From: AC-32 sp963821495
Lineage (GTDB): Bacteria; Actinomycetota; Thermoleophilia; Gaiellales; Gaiellaceae
Length of the DNA stretch: 64,000 nt
Direction: 5' to 3'
Assembly (NCBI GenBank): GCA_963821495.1
Contig: CAWGEA010000003.1
Coordinates: 1,488,001-1,552,000, forward strand
The position numbers were made by a program, and so were the translations under genes. Positions within the stretch are counted from its first letter, which is position 1. The number at the start of each line of letters is the position of its first letter. Below the pieces are notes generated by a model that did not search any database, was not told the origin of the DNA, and was given only the letters and a program-made list of their open reading frames with translations. Of this stretch, positions 1 through 9,574 are shown one piece after another.

Positions 1-225
1 CGCCGCGACATCTGGGTCACCTACACGGCGCTCACCACGGCGCTCAACTCGAGCTACATGGCCTCCAAGCTCGCGACGTTCGGCGTCGTGGTCGGCATTG
101 CCCTCCTGCTTGCGGGCCTCGGCTTCCTGATCCTCGCGGTCGGCGGAGCCCTCGAGAGCCCCAAGCCCGCGTTCGGCTTCCTGCAGCGCGGCGCGAAGGG
201 TGGCGGAGCCGCCGCGAAGGCGTAA
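1..225 (+). CDS. C-terminal end of a membrane protein (partial)
   Basis: The reading frame is open from the first base of the window and stops at TAA 223-225, giving the last 74 residues of a protein whose start lies outside. It contains one clear hydrophobic helix (FGVVVGIALLLAGLGFLILA, about residues 27-46 of the fragment) followed by a short Gly/Ala/Lys tail ending GGGAAAKA. I cannot assign a family from this fragment. It converges on the response regulator on the other strand and is followed by a strong hairpin terminator. Confidence 0.6.
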   Translation, partial: RRDIWVTYTALTTALNSSYMASKLATFGVVVGIALLLAGLGFLILAVGGALESPKPAFGFLQRGAKGGGAAAKA

Positions 226-242
226 AAGCTCCTCCGTCGCAC

Positions 243-272
243 ACGAAGGGCCGCCTCCGGGCGGCCCTTCGT
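243..272. terminator. Bidirectional intrinsic hairpin between convergent genes
   Basis: A perfect 13-bp stem (ACGAAGGGCCGCC with GGCGGCCCTTCGT) closes a 4-nt loop TCCG. It starts 17 bases after the stop of the left-hand gene and reaches the first base of the stop codon of the response regulator on the minus strand. There is no long T tract on either side, as is common in high-GC genomes. Its position between two convergent genes suggests it ends both transcripts. Confidence 0.75.
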
Positions 273-925
273 CATTCCTCGGGGCGCTCGTCCAGCAGCC
301 CGCGGTCGAGCGCGTAGCGGACGAGCTCGGCGCGGCTCGAGAGGCGGAGCTTCTGCATGATGTGCGCGCGGTGCGTCTCGGCGGTTCGCACCGAGATGTA
401 CAGCTGCTTCGCGATCTCCTGGTTGGTGTGCCCGAGCGCGAGCAGGCGCAGGACCTCGCCCTCGCGCTCCGAGAGCGGGTCCTCCTCGGCGCGGCGGCGC
501 TCCTCCGACTCGGCGGCCACGAGGCGCGCCCCCAGCTCCGGGTGGACGTAGCGGCCGCCGCCGGCGACCTCGCGCACGGCGGCAACGACCTCGCTGTCGG
601 CCGCCTCCTTGAGCACGTAGCCGCTCGCGCCGGCCGCGAAGGCCTCGCGCACGTACTGCGGGTCGTCCTGCATCGAGAGCACGAGGATCCTGGTGTCCGG
701 GTTCTCCTTCAGCAGCGTCGGGATGATCTCGAGGCCGCTCTGGTCCGGCATCACCACGTCCAGCAGGATCACGTCGGGCTTGAGCGCGCGGGCCTCGAAG
801 ATCGCGTCGCGGGCGTTCCCGGCCTCGCCGACCGGCTCGATCCCCTCGTCGGCGTCGAGCACGAGCTTCAGGCCGGAGCGAACGACCGCGTGGTCGTCGA
901 CGATCAGGACGCGCGTGCTGCTCAT
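272..925 (-). CDS. NarL/FixJ-family response regulator
   Basis: This 217-residue protein has an N-terminal receiver domain (acidic pair D10-D11, phosphoacceptor D56 in LLDVVMP, conserved Lys in YVLKEA) and a C-terminal LuxR-type helix-turn-helix (LSEREGEVLRLLALG, then NQEIAKQLYISVRTAETH). It should bind DNA when phosphorylated by the kinase encoded immediately upstream. Its ATG (925-923) overlaps the kinase TGA as ATGA, so the two are translationally coupled. The family is certain; target genes are unknown. Confidence 0.93.
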   Translation of the reverse strand: MSSTRVLIVDDHAVVRSGLKLVLDADEGIEPVGEAGNARDAIFEARALKPDVILLDVVMPDQSGLEIIPTLLKENPDTRILVLSMQDDPQYVREAFAAGASGYVLKEAADSEVVAAVREVAGGGRYVHPELGARLVAAESEERRRAEEDPLSEREGEVLRLLALGHTNQEIAKQLYISVRTAETHRAHIMQKLRLSSRAELVRYALDRGLLDERPEE

Positions 926-2554
926 ACGGGCACCTCGAGCGCGACGGTCGTCCCGCTCGTCTCGGTCGACTCGACGGCCAGCGTGCCGTCGAGCAGCTCG
1001 ATCCGCTCGCGCATCCCGATCAGCCCGATGCCGTCGCCCAGGCCCGCCTGGGCGTCGAATCCCTTGCCGTCGTCCTCGATCACGGCCTTGATCCTGCCAT
1101 TCGAGCGGGTCAGCAGCACGCTCACCCGGTGCGCCTGCGAGTGCTTGACCACGTTCGTGAGCGACTCCTGGACGATCCGGTAGATCGCCGTCTCGACCTC
1201 GGGGGGCAGGCGGTCGCTGATCGCTCCGGCCTCGAGGTCGACCTCGATCCCGGTCTGCTCGGCGAACTCCATCGTCAGCCGTTCCAGCGCGGGGACGAGG
1301 CCGAAGTCGTCCAGCACCTTCGGGCGCAGCTCGACGGCGAGCCGGCGCACGTCCCGCAGCGTGGCGACGACGAGCTCCCGCAGCCGCGCCACCGACTCCG
1401 ACTCCGCGCCCTCGAGTTGCTTGAGGCCGAGCAGGATCGAGGTCAGCGCTTGGCCGGTCTCGTCGTGCAGCTCGCGGGCGAGCCGCCGGCGCTCGAGCTC
1501 CTGCGCGGCGACGACGCGCCGGAGCGCATCGCGCTGCACGCGCTCGGACAGCTCGACCGCCACGGCCGCGCGCGACGCGAACGTCTCCGCCAGGCGCACG
1601 TCGTCGTGGTCGAAGCGCGCGTCCGGCGCGTCGACCTTGTCGTACGCGGTCATCACGCCGATCGGCCGGCCGTGCACCAGCAGCGGCACCCAGAGCCCGG
1701 CCCGCGCCTGGATGGTGCGCGTGAAGTCCAGGTGCACCTCGCGGTCCTCGAGCAGCGAGTCGACGCGCTCGCTGCGCCCGCGCTCGAGCACGCGCCCCGC
1801 CTTCGACTGCGACCGCGAGACCGTCTGTCCGGCCACCAGGTCGGCGCCCTCGCCGGCCGCGGTGACGATGCGCAGCTCGTCCGGCCCCGCCGGGAGCGCC
1901 ACGACGACCAGCCGGGCCTCGAGCAGCTCCCGCAGCCGCTTCGCCACGAGCTCCAGCAGCACGTCGACGTCGGTCTCGCGGGCGATGGCGCTGCTGACGT
2001 CGATCAGCGACTCGAGCTGACGCGACCAGCGTCTCGACGCCTCGTAGAGGCGCGCGTTCTCGATCGCGACGGCAGCCTGCGAGGCGAGCAACTCGACCAG
2101 CTCCTGGTCGGCCTGGGTGAAGTCCTCGTCGCCGGCCTTCTCGGTCAGGTAGAGGTTGCCGTAGGCGACGCCGCGCAGCAGGACGGGCACGCCGAGGAAG
2201 GTGGTCATCGGCGGGTGGTTCGGCGGGAAGCCGACGGAGCGAGGGTCGTCCGTGATCGCGTGCAGCCGCAGCGGCCGGGCGTCGTCGATCAGCGCACCCA
2301 GGATCCCGCGGCCGTGGGGCGGGTCGCCGATCGCGGCGCGCTTCTCGTCGTCGAGGCCGTACGTCACGAAGCGCTCGAGGCGCGAGCCGGTCGGGTCGAT
2401 CACGCCGAGCGCGGCATAGCGGGCGCTCGGTGAGCTCGGCGGCGACCTCGGTCAGGCGCTGCAGGAGGCTGTCGAGTGACAGCTCGGAGGCCAGGGCCAT
2501 GCCGGCCACCAGCAGGGCCCGCAGCCGCGGCTCGTTCGGCGACGCCGACTCCAC
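922..2554 (-). CDS. GAF-domain sensor histidine kinase (HisKA_3), frame broken by one base
   Basis: Read in one frame from GTG 2554 the protein begins with a helical segment (LALASELSLDSLLQRLTEV-like). The sense then moves to another frame, where the family sequence continues as ARYAALGV and IDPTG. At 2425-2428 there are four bases (GAGC on the minus strand) where three are expected. Repaired, it is about 543 residues: two GAF domains (about 20-170 and 190-340), a HisKA_3 dimerisation segment with phosphoacceptor His near 363 (RELHDETGQAL), and an HATPase domain (N box VQESLTNVVKHS, G boxes DDGKGFD and GIGLIGMRER). It is a soluble NarX/DegS-like kinase paired with the downstream regulator. 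The frame break is either a real inactivation or a sequencing error. Confidence 0.85.
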
Positions 2555-2579
2555 GGAGTCAGCGTACTGTCGTGCTCGG

Positions 2580-3023
2580 TCAGGCGGCGCGGCGTCGTGC
2601 GACGCGCCGGGCGGCGATCAGCACCGGCCGGTCGGCGTGATGCAGGACCTCACGCGAGACGCTGCCGAGCAGCGTGCCGGCGATCGGGCCGAGGCCGCGG
2701 GAGCCGACGACGATCAGGTCGACGTCGCGCAGCCGCGCGAGCTCGAGGATCCGGTCGGGGGGATCGCCGTCGAGCACCTCGGTCTCGGTCTCGACGCCCG
2801 CCTGCCGGGCGAGCGCGGCGGCGCTCGCGACGGTCTCGTTCGCGACCCGCAGCTCCCCGCTGAGCGACCGCTGGTAGAACGGCTGGCCGAGAAGCGGAAG
2901 CGGCGCGTGCCGGACGTACACGATCGTCAGCGAGGCGCCGCTCGACCGCGCGAGCTCGATCGCCTGGCCGACTGCGTGGCCGCTGCTCTCCGAGCCGTCG
3001 GTTGCAACGAGGATTTCCTTCAT
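2580..3023 (-). CDS. Universal stress protein (UspA family)
   Basis: The 147-residue protein is a single Usp domain, starting MKEILVATDGSESS and ending with the nucleotide-binding signature GSRGLGPIAG...GSVS and RPVLIA. Members bind ATP or AMP and act in stress and dormancy responses in the cytoplasm. The ATG is preceded by an excellent ribosome site (GGAAGGAGG, 5 nt spacing). It lies only 25 bp before the histidine kinase, so a three-gene operon usp-kinase-regulator is likely. Confidence 0.92.
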   Translation of the reverse strand: MKEILVATDGSESSGHAVGQAIELARSSGASLTIVYVRHAPLPLLGQPFYQRSLSGELRVANETVASAAALARQAGVETETEVLDGDPPDRILELARLRDVDLIVVGSRGLGPIAGTLLGSVSREVLHHADRPVLIAARRVARRRAA

Positions 3024-3187
3024 CGAAACCTCCTTCCGTGTGCACACCTTCGACGGGGCGGCGAGGCGCGGCATCCGGGCGCCGGCTGATCTCGCTGCGG
3101 GAAACCCGAAAACCGCTTCGGTGCGGGCGCTGATGTGATCTGCGGGCCGCCCGCCGACCCTGTGAAGGACCCCGAACGGGAGGAACC

Positions 3188-5879
3188 ATGCCGGTCGAAG
3201 CCAAGCCCCGATACGCTCCCCGACGTGGCCCGCACCGCCGAGCAGCAGGCGAACGGCGCCGTCGACGTCATCCTCAAGGACGGCGGCACCCTGCGGCTGC
3301 GGCCTCCGGTCGCCGCCGACGCGGACGCCGTGCTCGCGTTCCTCGAGGGCCTGTCGGAGCGCAGCCTCTACCTGCGCTTCCACGGGATCCGGAACGTCGA
3401 CCGGGCTCTTGCGGAGTCGCTGCTCGACCCGGACTGGGTCGAGCGCGGGGCGCTCGTCGCGTGGCTCGGCGAGCGCGCGGTCGGGATCGCGAACTACGTG
3501 CGCCTGCGGAACCCGTCGGTCGCCGAGGCGGCCTTCGTCGTCGCCGACGATGAGCAGGGCCGCGGGATCGGTACACGGCTGCTGGAGCAGCTCGCCGCGC
3601 GCGCGGCCGAGACGGGGATCACGCGTTTCGTCGCGGAGGTGATGGCCGAGAACCAGGCGATGCTCAGCGTCTTCACCGGAGCCGGCTTCGACGTCGTGCG
3701 CGAGCTCGAGCACGGCGAGGTCGAGGTCAGCTTCCCGATCGTCCCCACCGAAGCCTTCCAGGAGCGGGTCGAAGAGCGCGACCACGTCGCCGTCGCCGCC
3801 TCGCTGCGCCCCTTCTTCGAGCCCGCCAGCGTGGCCGTGATCGGCGCCTCGCGCCGGCGCGGGTCGATCGGCGGCGAGCTCTTCCGCAACGTGCTCGAGG
3901 CCGACTTCGACGGCGCCGCCTACCCGGTCAACCGTGGCGGCCAGCCCGTCGCCGGCGTGCGCGGCTACGGCTCGATCTCGGAGATCCCCGACCCGGTCGA
4001 GCTGGCCGTGATCTGCCTGCCCGGGCCCCAGGTGCTCGAGGCGGCCGAGCAGGCGCTCGACAAGGGCGTGCGCGCGATCTGCGTGATCTCGTCCGGCTTC
4101 GCCGAGATCGGCGCCGAGGGGATCGAGCGGCAGGAGCGGTTGCTCGCGCTCGTCCGCGCGCACGGCGCCCGGCTGCTCGGGCCGAACTGCCTCGGGATCG
4201 CCTCGTCGAAGCCGCGGCTGAACGCCACCTTCGCGCCGCGCGCGCTCCCGTCCGGGCGGATCGGCTTCTCCTCGCAGTCCGGCGCGCTCGGGCTCGCGCT
4301 GCTCGAGCAGGGCTCTGCGCGGCTCGGCTTCTCGGCGTTCGTCTCGATCGGGAACAAGGCGGACGTCTCCTCGAACGACCTGCTCGAGTGGTGGGAGGAC
4401 GACCCGGAGACGGACCTCGTGCTGCTCTACCTCGAGTCGTTCGGCAACCCACGCAAGTTCGGGCGCGTCTCGCGCCGGGTGGCGCGCAAGAAGCCGATCC
4501 TCGCCATGAAGGGCGGCGCGACGGCGGCCGGGGCGAAGGCGGCGAGCTCGCACACCGCCGCGCTCGCTGGCTCCGAGGCCGCGGTCGACGCGCTCTTCCA
4601 CCAGGCGGGCGTGCTCCGGGCGCGGACGCTCGACGAGCTGGTCGACGTGGCGGGCCTGCTCTCGAGCCAGCCGCTCCCGCGCGGCCGCCGCGTGGGCGTG
4701 CTCACGAACGCCGGCGGGCTGGGGATCCTCTGCGCCGACGCCTGCGAGGCGGCCGGGCTCGAGCTGCCCGAGCCGACGCAGGAGACGCGCGACAAGCTCC
4801 GGGAGATCCTTCCGGGCGACGCGAGCGTCGCCAATCCGATCGACATGCTCGGCTCCGCCACCGGCGCTACCTACGAGCAGGTGATCCCGCTGCTGCTCGC
4901 CGATCCGCGCCTCGACGCCCTGATCGCGCTCTTCGTCCCGCCGGTCGTCGCCGGCGCCGTCGAGGTGGCCCATTCGATCTGCCTCGCCGCCGGGGCCGCG
5001 CGGGCCGACAAGCCGGTGCTCGCTGCCGTGATGAGCGCCGAGGGGACTCCGGTCGAGCTGCTCGAGTCCGACATCGCCAGCTTCGCCTACCCCGAGTCCG
5101 CCGCGCGCGCCCTCGGCCTGGCCGCCGACCGCGCGGAATGGCTGCGCCGCCCGGCGGGCAGCGTGCCCGAGCTCGACGGCGTCGACCAGGCTGCGGCCCG
5201 AGCCGTCGTCGACGAGGTGCTCGCCGTCTCGAGCGAGTCCTGGCTCGACCCTCGGCGCACGCGCGAGCTGCTCGGCGCCTACGGCATCCCGCTCGTGCCC
5301 GAGCGCACGGCGGAGAGCGTCGACGAGGCCGTGGCCGCAGCGAGCGAGATCGGGTACCCGGTCGTCGTGAAGACGGCGACCCCCGGGGCGCACAAGACCG
5401 AGACGGGCGGGATCGCGCTCGATCTCCAGGACGAGCAGCAGGTGCGCGAGGCGGTCGAGCGGATCGGCGCGCCGGTGATCGTCCAGCAGTACCTGAAGGG
5501 CGGCACCGAGCTGCTCGCGGGCGTCGTCCAGGACCCGGTCTTCGGCCCCCTCGTCGCCTTCGGCCCCGGCGGCGTCTTCGCCGAGCTGATCGGCGACGCG
5601 ACCTTCCGGATCGCGCCGCTCACCGACGCCGACGCGGAGGAGCTCGTCACCGGCGGCAAGGCCGGGCGGCTGGTCGCCGGCTTCCGCGGTACGCCGGCCT
5701 CCGACCGGGCGGCGCTGGAGGACCTCGTCCACCGGCTGGGCCGGCTCGCCGACGACTTCAACGAGGTGAGCGAGCTCGATCTGAACCCCGTGATCGCGGG
5801 TCCCGACGGCTGCGTCGCAGTCGACGCGCGCGTGCGCCTCCAGAGCCCGTCGTCCGAGAGGGCCCTCAAGAGCTGGTGA
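3188..5879 (+). CDS. GNAT acetyltransferase fused to ADP-forming acyl-CoA synthetase
   Basis: Domains in order: a GNAT domain (about residues 40-190, with the acetyl-CoA loop DDEQGRGIGTRLLEQL), a CoA-binding Rossmann domain (SVAVIGASRRRGSIGG), succinyl-CoA-ligase-like domains (FSSQSGALG; SSHTAALAG with a candidate phospho-His near 455) and a C-terminal ATP-grasp domain. The layout resembles Pat-type protein acetyltransferases, but the His kept in SSHTAALAG argues that acyl-CoA synthetase activity is retained. ATG 3188 has a good ribosome site (GGGAGGA) but is in another frame from the main body; deleting one C of the run at 3218-3221 joins them (MPVEAKPRYAP then DVARTAEQ). Without that repair the starts would be GTG 3225 or GTG 3135. 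First gene of the phosphoketolase operon. Confidence 0.88.
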
Positions 5880-8215
5880 GCTCCGAGCTCGAGCGCCTCG
5901 ACGCCTTCTGGCGCGCCGCGAACTACCTCTCCGTCGGGCAGATCTACCTGCTCGACAACCCGCTCCTGCGCGAGCCGCTGCGCTCCGAGCACGTGAAGCC
6001 GCGCCTGCTCGGCCACTTCGGCACGGTGCCCGGGCTGAACCTGATCTGGGCGCACATGAACCGCGCGATCCGGGCCCGCGAGCTGGAGGCGATCTACATC
6101 TGCGGCCCCGGTCACGGCGGCCCCGGGATGGTCGCCTGCGCCTACCTCGAGGGCACCTACAGCGAGCTCTACCCGCACGTCTCGCTCGACGAGGCCGGCC
6201 TGAAGGAGCTCTTCCGCCAGTTCTCGTTCCCGGGCGGGATCCCGAGCCACGTGGCGCCCGAGACCCCGGGCTCGATCCACGAGGGCGGCGAGCTCGGCTA
6301 CGCGCTCGCACACGCCTACGGCGCAGCCTTCGACAACCCGCGCCTGCTCGTGTGCTGCGTGGTCGGCGACGGCGAGGCCGAGACGGGCCCCCTCGCGACG
6401 AGCTGGCACTCGAACAAGTTCCTCGACCCCGCGAGCGACGGCGTCGTGCTGCCGGTCCTGCACCTGAACGGCTACAAGATCGCCAACCCCACCGTGCTGG
6501 CGCGGATCCCCGAGCGCGAGCTCGTCTCGCTGCTCGAGGGCTACGGCCACCGGCCGCTGCTCGTCAGCGGTGGCTTCGACGGGGAGGATCCGCTCGCGGT
6601 GCACGAGCGCTTCGCCGCCGCGCTCGACGAGGCGCTGGACGAGATCGCCGAGATCAGGGAGCGCGGCGACGGCACGCGCCCGCGCTGGCCGATGATCGTC
6701 CTGCGCACGCCGAAGGGCTGGACCGGCCCGCGCGAGGTCGACGGCCTGCCCGTCGAGAACACCTGGCGCTCGCATCAGGTGCCGATCGCCGACGTGCGCG
6801 GCAACGGCGACCATCTGCGGCTGCTCGAGGAGTGGCTGCGCTCGTACCGGCCCGAGGAGCTCTTCGACGCAGCCGGCGTGCCCGTACCCGAGCTGCTCGA
6901 GCTGCCGCCGCGCGGGGAGCGCCGCATGAGCGCGAGCCCGCACGCGAACGGCGGCTTGCTGCTGCGCGACCTCGTGCTGCCGGACTTCCGCGACTACGCC
7001 GTCGAGGTGGCCGAGCCGGGGACGACCTTCAGCGAGGCGACACGCGTGCTCGGCGGCTTCCTCCGCGACCTAATCGAGCGCAACCCGGCCAACTTCCGCC
7101 TCTTCGGCCCCGACGAGACCGCCTCGAACCGGCTCGCAGACGTCTTCGCCGCGACCGACCGGGCCTGGGAGGCCGAACGCCTGCCGACCGACGAGGACCT
7201 CGCCCCCGAGGGCCAGGTCGTCGAGGTGCTGAGCGAGCACCTCTGCCAGGGCTGGCTCGAGGGGTACCTGCTCACGGGCAGGCACGGGCTCTTCAACTGC
7301 TACGAGGCCTTCATCCACATCGTCGACTCGATGTTCAACCAGCACGCCAAGTGGCTCAAGGTGACCGGCCACATCCCCTGGCGGCGCCCGATCGCCTCGC
7401 TCAACTACCTGCTCAGCTCGCACGTCTGGCGGCAGGACCACAACGGCTTCTCGCACCAGGACCCGGGCTTCATCGACCACGTCGTGAACAAGAAGGCGGA
7501 GATCATCCGCGTCTACCTGCCGCCCGACGCCAACTGCCTGCTTTCGGTGGCCGACCACTGCCTGCGCAGCCGCGACTACGTGAACGTCGTCGTGGCCGGC
7601 AAGCAGCCGGCGCTCGACTACCTGTCGATGGACGACGCGGTCGTCCACTGCACGCGCGGGATCGGCATCTGGGAGTGGGCCTCGAACGACGACGGCGCCG
7701 AGCCGGATGCGGTGCTCGCGTGCTGCGGCGACATCCCGACGCTCGAGACGCTGGCCGCGGCTGCGCTGCTACGCGAGCGGCTGCCCGACCTGAAGGTGCG
7801 CGTCGTGAACGTGGTCGACCTGATGCGCCTCCAGCCGGAGAGCGAGCATCCGCACGGGCTCGCGGACGGCGAGTTCGACTCGATCTTCACGACGAGCAAG
7901 CCGATCGTCTTCGCCTACCACGGCTACCCGTGGCTGATCCACCGGCTCACCTACCGCCGGCGCAACCACGCCAACCTGCACGTGCGCGGCTACAAGGAGG
8001 AGGGCACCACGACGACGCCGTTCGACATGGTGATGCTCAACGACCTCGACCGCTTCCACCTCGCGATCGACGTGATCGACCGCGTCCCCGGCCTCGCCGA
8101 CTCCGCGGGGCCGCTGCGCCAGGAGCTCGAGGACCGCCGCCTGCGCGCCCGCGCCTACACGCGCGAGCACGGGGAGGACGATCCCGAGATCGGCGGCTGG
8201 ACGTGGCCGGGCTGA
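5876..8215 (+). CDS. xfp: Phosphoketolase (xylulose-5-P/fructose-6-P)
   Basis: At 779 residues it matches the usual phosphoketolase length. The thiamine-diphosphate enzyme cleaves xylulose 5-phosphate or fructose 6-phosphate with phosphate to acetyl phosphate plus glyceraldehyde 3-phosphate or erythrose 4-phosphate. Diagnostic segments are YICGPGHGGPGMVA, the TPP motif region GDGEAETGPLATSWHSNKF with LNGYKIANPT, and C-terminal FNCYEAFIHIVDSM. The GTG start at 5876 overlaps the preceding TGA (GTGA), so translation is coupled to the synthetase gene. The product acetyl phosphate is the substrate of the acetate kinase encoded next. Confidence 0.96.
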   Translation: MSSELERLDAFWRAANYLSVGQIYLLDNPLLREPLRSEHVKPRLLGHFGTVPGLNLIWAHMNRAIRARELEAIYICGPGHGGPGMVACAYLEGTYSELYPHVSLDEAGLKELFRQFSFPGGIPSHVAPETPGSIHEGGELGYALAHAYGAAFDNPRLLVCCVVGDGEAETGPLATSWHSNKFLDPASDGVVLPVLHLNGYKIANPTVLARIPERELVSLLEGYGHRPLLVSGGFDGEDPLAVHERFAAALDEALDEIAEIRERGDGTRPRWPMIVLRTPKGWTGPREVDGLPVENTWRSHQVPIADVRGNGDHLRLLEEWLRSYRPEELFDAAGVPVPELLELPPRGERRMSASPHANGGLLLRDLVLPDFRDYAVEVAEPGTTFSEATRVLGGFLRDLIERNPANFRLFGPDETASNRLADVFAATDRAWEAERLPTDEDLAPEGQVVEVLSEHLCQGWLEGYLLTGRHGLFNCYEAFIHIVDSMFNQHAKWLKVTGHIPWRRPIASLNYLLSSHVWRQDHNGFSHQDPGFIDHVVNKKAEIIRVYLPPDANCLLSVADHCLRSRDYVNVVVAGKQPALDYLSMDDAVVHCTRGIGIWEWASNDDGAEPDAVLACCGDIPTLETLAAAALLRERLPDLKVRVVNVVDLMRLQPESEHPHGLADGEFDSIFTTSKPIVFAYHGYPWLIHRLTYRRRNHANLHVRGYKEEGTTTTPFDMVMLNDLDRFHLAIDVIDRVPGLADSAGPLRQELEDRRLRARAYTREHGEDDPEIGGWTWPG

Positions 8216-9219
8216 CGGTCCTCGTCGTCAACGCCGGCTCGACGAGCCTCAAGCTCTCAGCGGTCGCCGAGGACGACTCCTCGGAGCCGGTCGCCTCGCT
8301 GGAGGAGGCGCCGGAGGTGGCGGCGGTCGCCCATCGGGTCGTCCACGGCGGTGCGCGCTTCCGCGAGCCGGTCGTGATCGACGACCGCGTGCGCGCGCAG
8401 CTGGAGGAGCTGTCGGAGCTTGCGCCGCTGCACAACGTGCCCGCGCTGGCGGCGATCGACGAGGCGCGGCGCGTATTGCCTCCGCTGCCGCACGTCGCCG
8501 TCTTCGATACGGCCTTCCACGCGACGCTCCCGGAGGACGCGTTCACCTACGCCGTGCCGCGGCGCTGGCGCGAGGAGTGGGGGATCCGCCGCTACGGCTT
8601 CCACGGCCTCTCGGTCGCCTGGGCCGCCGAGCGCGTGCCGGTGCCGCGCCTCGTCGTCTGCCACCTGGGCGGCGGCTGCTCGGTGACCGCGGTGCTCGAG
8701 GGCCGCTCCGTGGAGACGACGATGGGGTTCAGCCCGCTCGAGGGCGTGCCGATGGCGACGCGCGCGGGCTCGATCGACCCGGAGATCCTGCTCCACCTGC
8801 TGCGGCACGGGCTCGCCTCGGCCGAGGAGATCGAGCGTGCGCTCGAGCACGAGTCCGGGCTGCTCGGCCTGGGCGGGACGGCCCGGGTGGAGGAGCTGGA
8901 AGCGCGCGACGATCGCGACGCCCGGCTCGCGCTCGCGGTTCTCTGCCGCCGCGTGGCCGGGGCGGTCGCGGCGGCGGCGACCGCGCTCGACGGGCTCGAC
9001 GCGCTCGTCTTCACCGCCGGGATCGGCGAGGGCTCGGCGCAGGTGCGTGAGCGCGTGTGCTCGCGGCTCGGCTTCCTCGGGGTCCAGCTGAACGTGGAGG
9101 CGAACCGCGCGGCCCAGCTTGATGCCGACCTGGGCGCGGCACCCTCGGCCGTGCGGGTCTGGGTCGTCCACGCCCGCGAGGACGTGGTCGCGGCCCGCTC
9201 CGCGCGAGCGCTGGTCTAG
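8203..9219 (+). CDS. ackA: Acetate kinase, short form
   Basis: It converts acetyl phosphate plus ADP to acetate plus ATP. Family motifs are all present: VLVVNAGSTSLK, HRVVHGG, VAVFDTAFH, YGFHGLS, HLGGG, TTMGFSPLEG and FTAGIGEGSAQVRE. It is about 338 residues, well below the usual near-400, with material missing mainly between the N-terminal motif and HRVVHGG. GTG 8203 is the nearest canonical start, but CTG 8212 gives the classical N-terminus TVLVVNAGS and overlaps the phosphoketolase TGA as CTGA. Its TAG shares a CTAG with the convergent gene at 9216. Confidence 0.93.
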   Translation: MAGLTVLVVNAGSTSLKLSAVAEDDSSEPVASLEEAPEVAAVAHRVVHGGARFREPVVIDDRVRAQLEELSELAPLHNVPALAAIDEARRVLPPLPHVAVFDTAFHATLPEDAFTYAVPRRWREEWGIRRYGFHGLSVAWAAERVPVPRLVVCHLGGGCSVTAVLEGRSVETTMGFSPLEGVPMATRAGSIDPEILLHLLRHGLASAEEIERALEHESGLLGLGGTARVEELEARDDRDARLALAVLCRRVAGAVAAAATALDGLDALVFTAGIGEGSAQVRERVCSRLGFLGVQLNVEANRAAQLDADLGAAPSAVRVWVVHAREDVVAARSARALV

Positions 9220-9518
9220 CCCTTGTGGGAGGCGATTCGCTCGGCGAGCTCGCCGACGGCGCCGGGCTGGGCCACGGCCGCGAGCGAGATCGTCTCGCCC
9301 TCGGTCGGCTCCAGGACGAGGCTCGCGACGCCGTTCAGCCGGTCGGCGCTGTCGCGGCCGACCCGCACAGCAGCGAGATCCTCGTAGGCGATCTCGCGCG
9401 TGACGTGAGCCGAGCCGACGGTGCCGGTCAGCCTCAGCACGCGCGCGAGCAGCTCCAGCTTCCCGCGTGCGAGCGGGGAGGCGCCTTCGCGCCAGACCAC
9501 GCCGTAACTCGTCTGCAT
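9216..9518 (-). CDS. Small conserved hypothetical protein
   Basis: 100 residues from ATG 9518. The alternating hydrophobic pattern (KLELLARVLRLTG, ITREIAYEDLAAV-like segment, SLVLEPTEGETISL) suggests a small beta-rich PH-like fold with a final helix, but I recognise no named family. No signal peptide or membrane helix is visible. Its stop codon TAG and the acetate kinase stop TAG are read from the same CTAG on opposite strands. Confidence 0.6.
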   Translation of the reverse strand: MQTSYGVVWREGASPLARGKLELLARVLRLTGTVGSAHVTREIAYEDLAAVRVGRDSADRLNGVASLVLEPTEGETISLAAVAQPGAVGELAERIASHKG

Positions 9519-9574
9519 CGACGCAGTGTGAGGCGGCCTCCAGGGGCCGACATCAGGAGCGCTGCGGATCGCGG

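Noticed and set aside
272..2554. A single 760-residue open frame apparently fusing kinase-like sequence to the response regulator
   Set aside because: Only its first ~45 and last 217 residues are protein-like; the middle is Arg/Ala-rich shadow of the kinase frame 922-2403. It is two genes with a one-base frame break in the first.
2580..6311. 1243-residue minus-strand open frame
   Set aside because: Only the end (universal stress protein from 3023) is real; the rest is antisense to the acyl-CoA synthetase and phosphoketolase genes with typical high-GC shadow composition.
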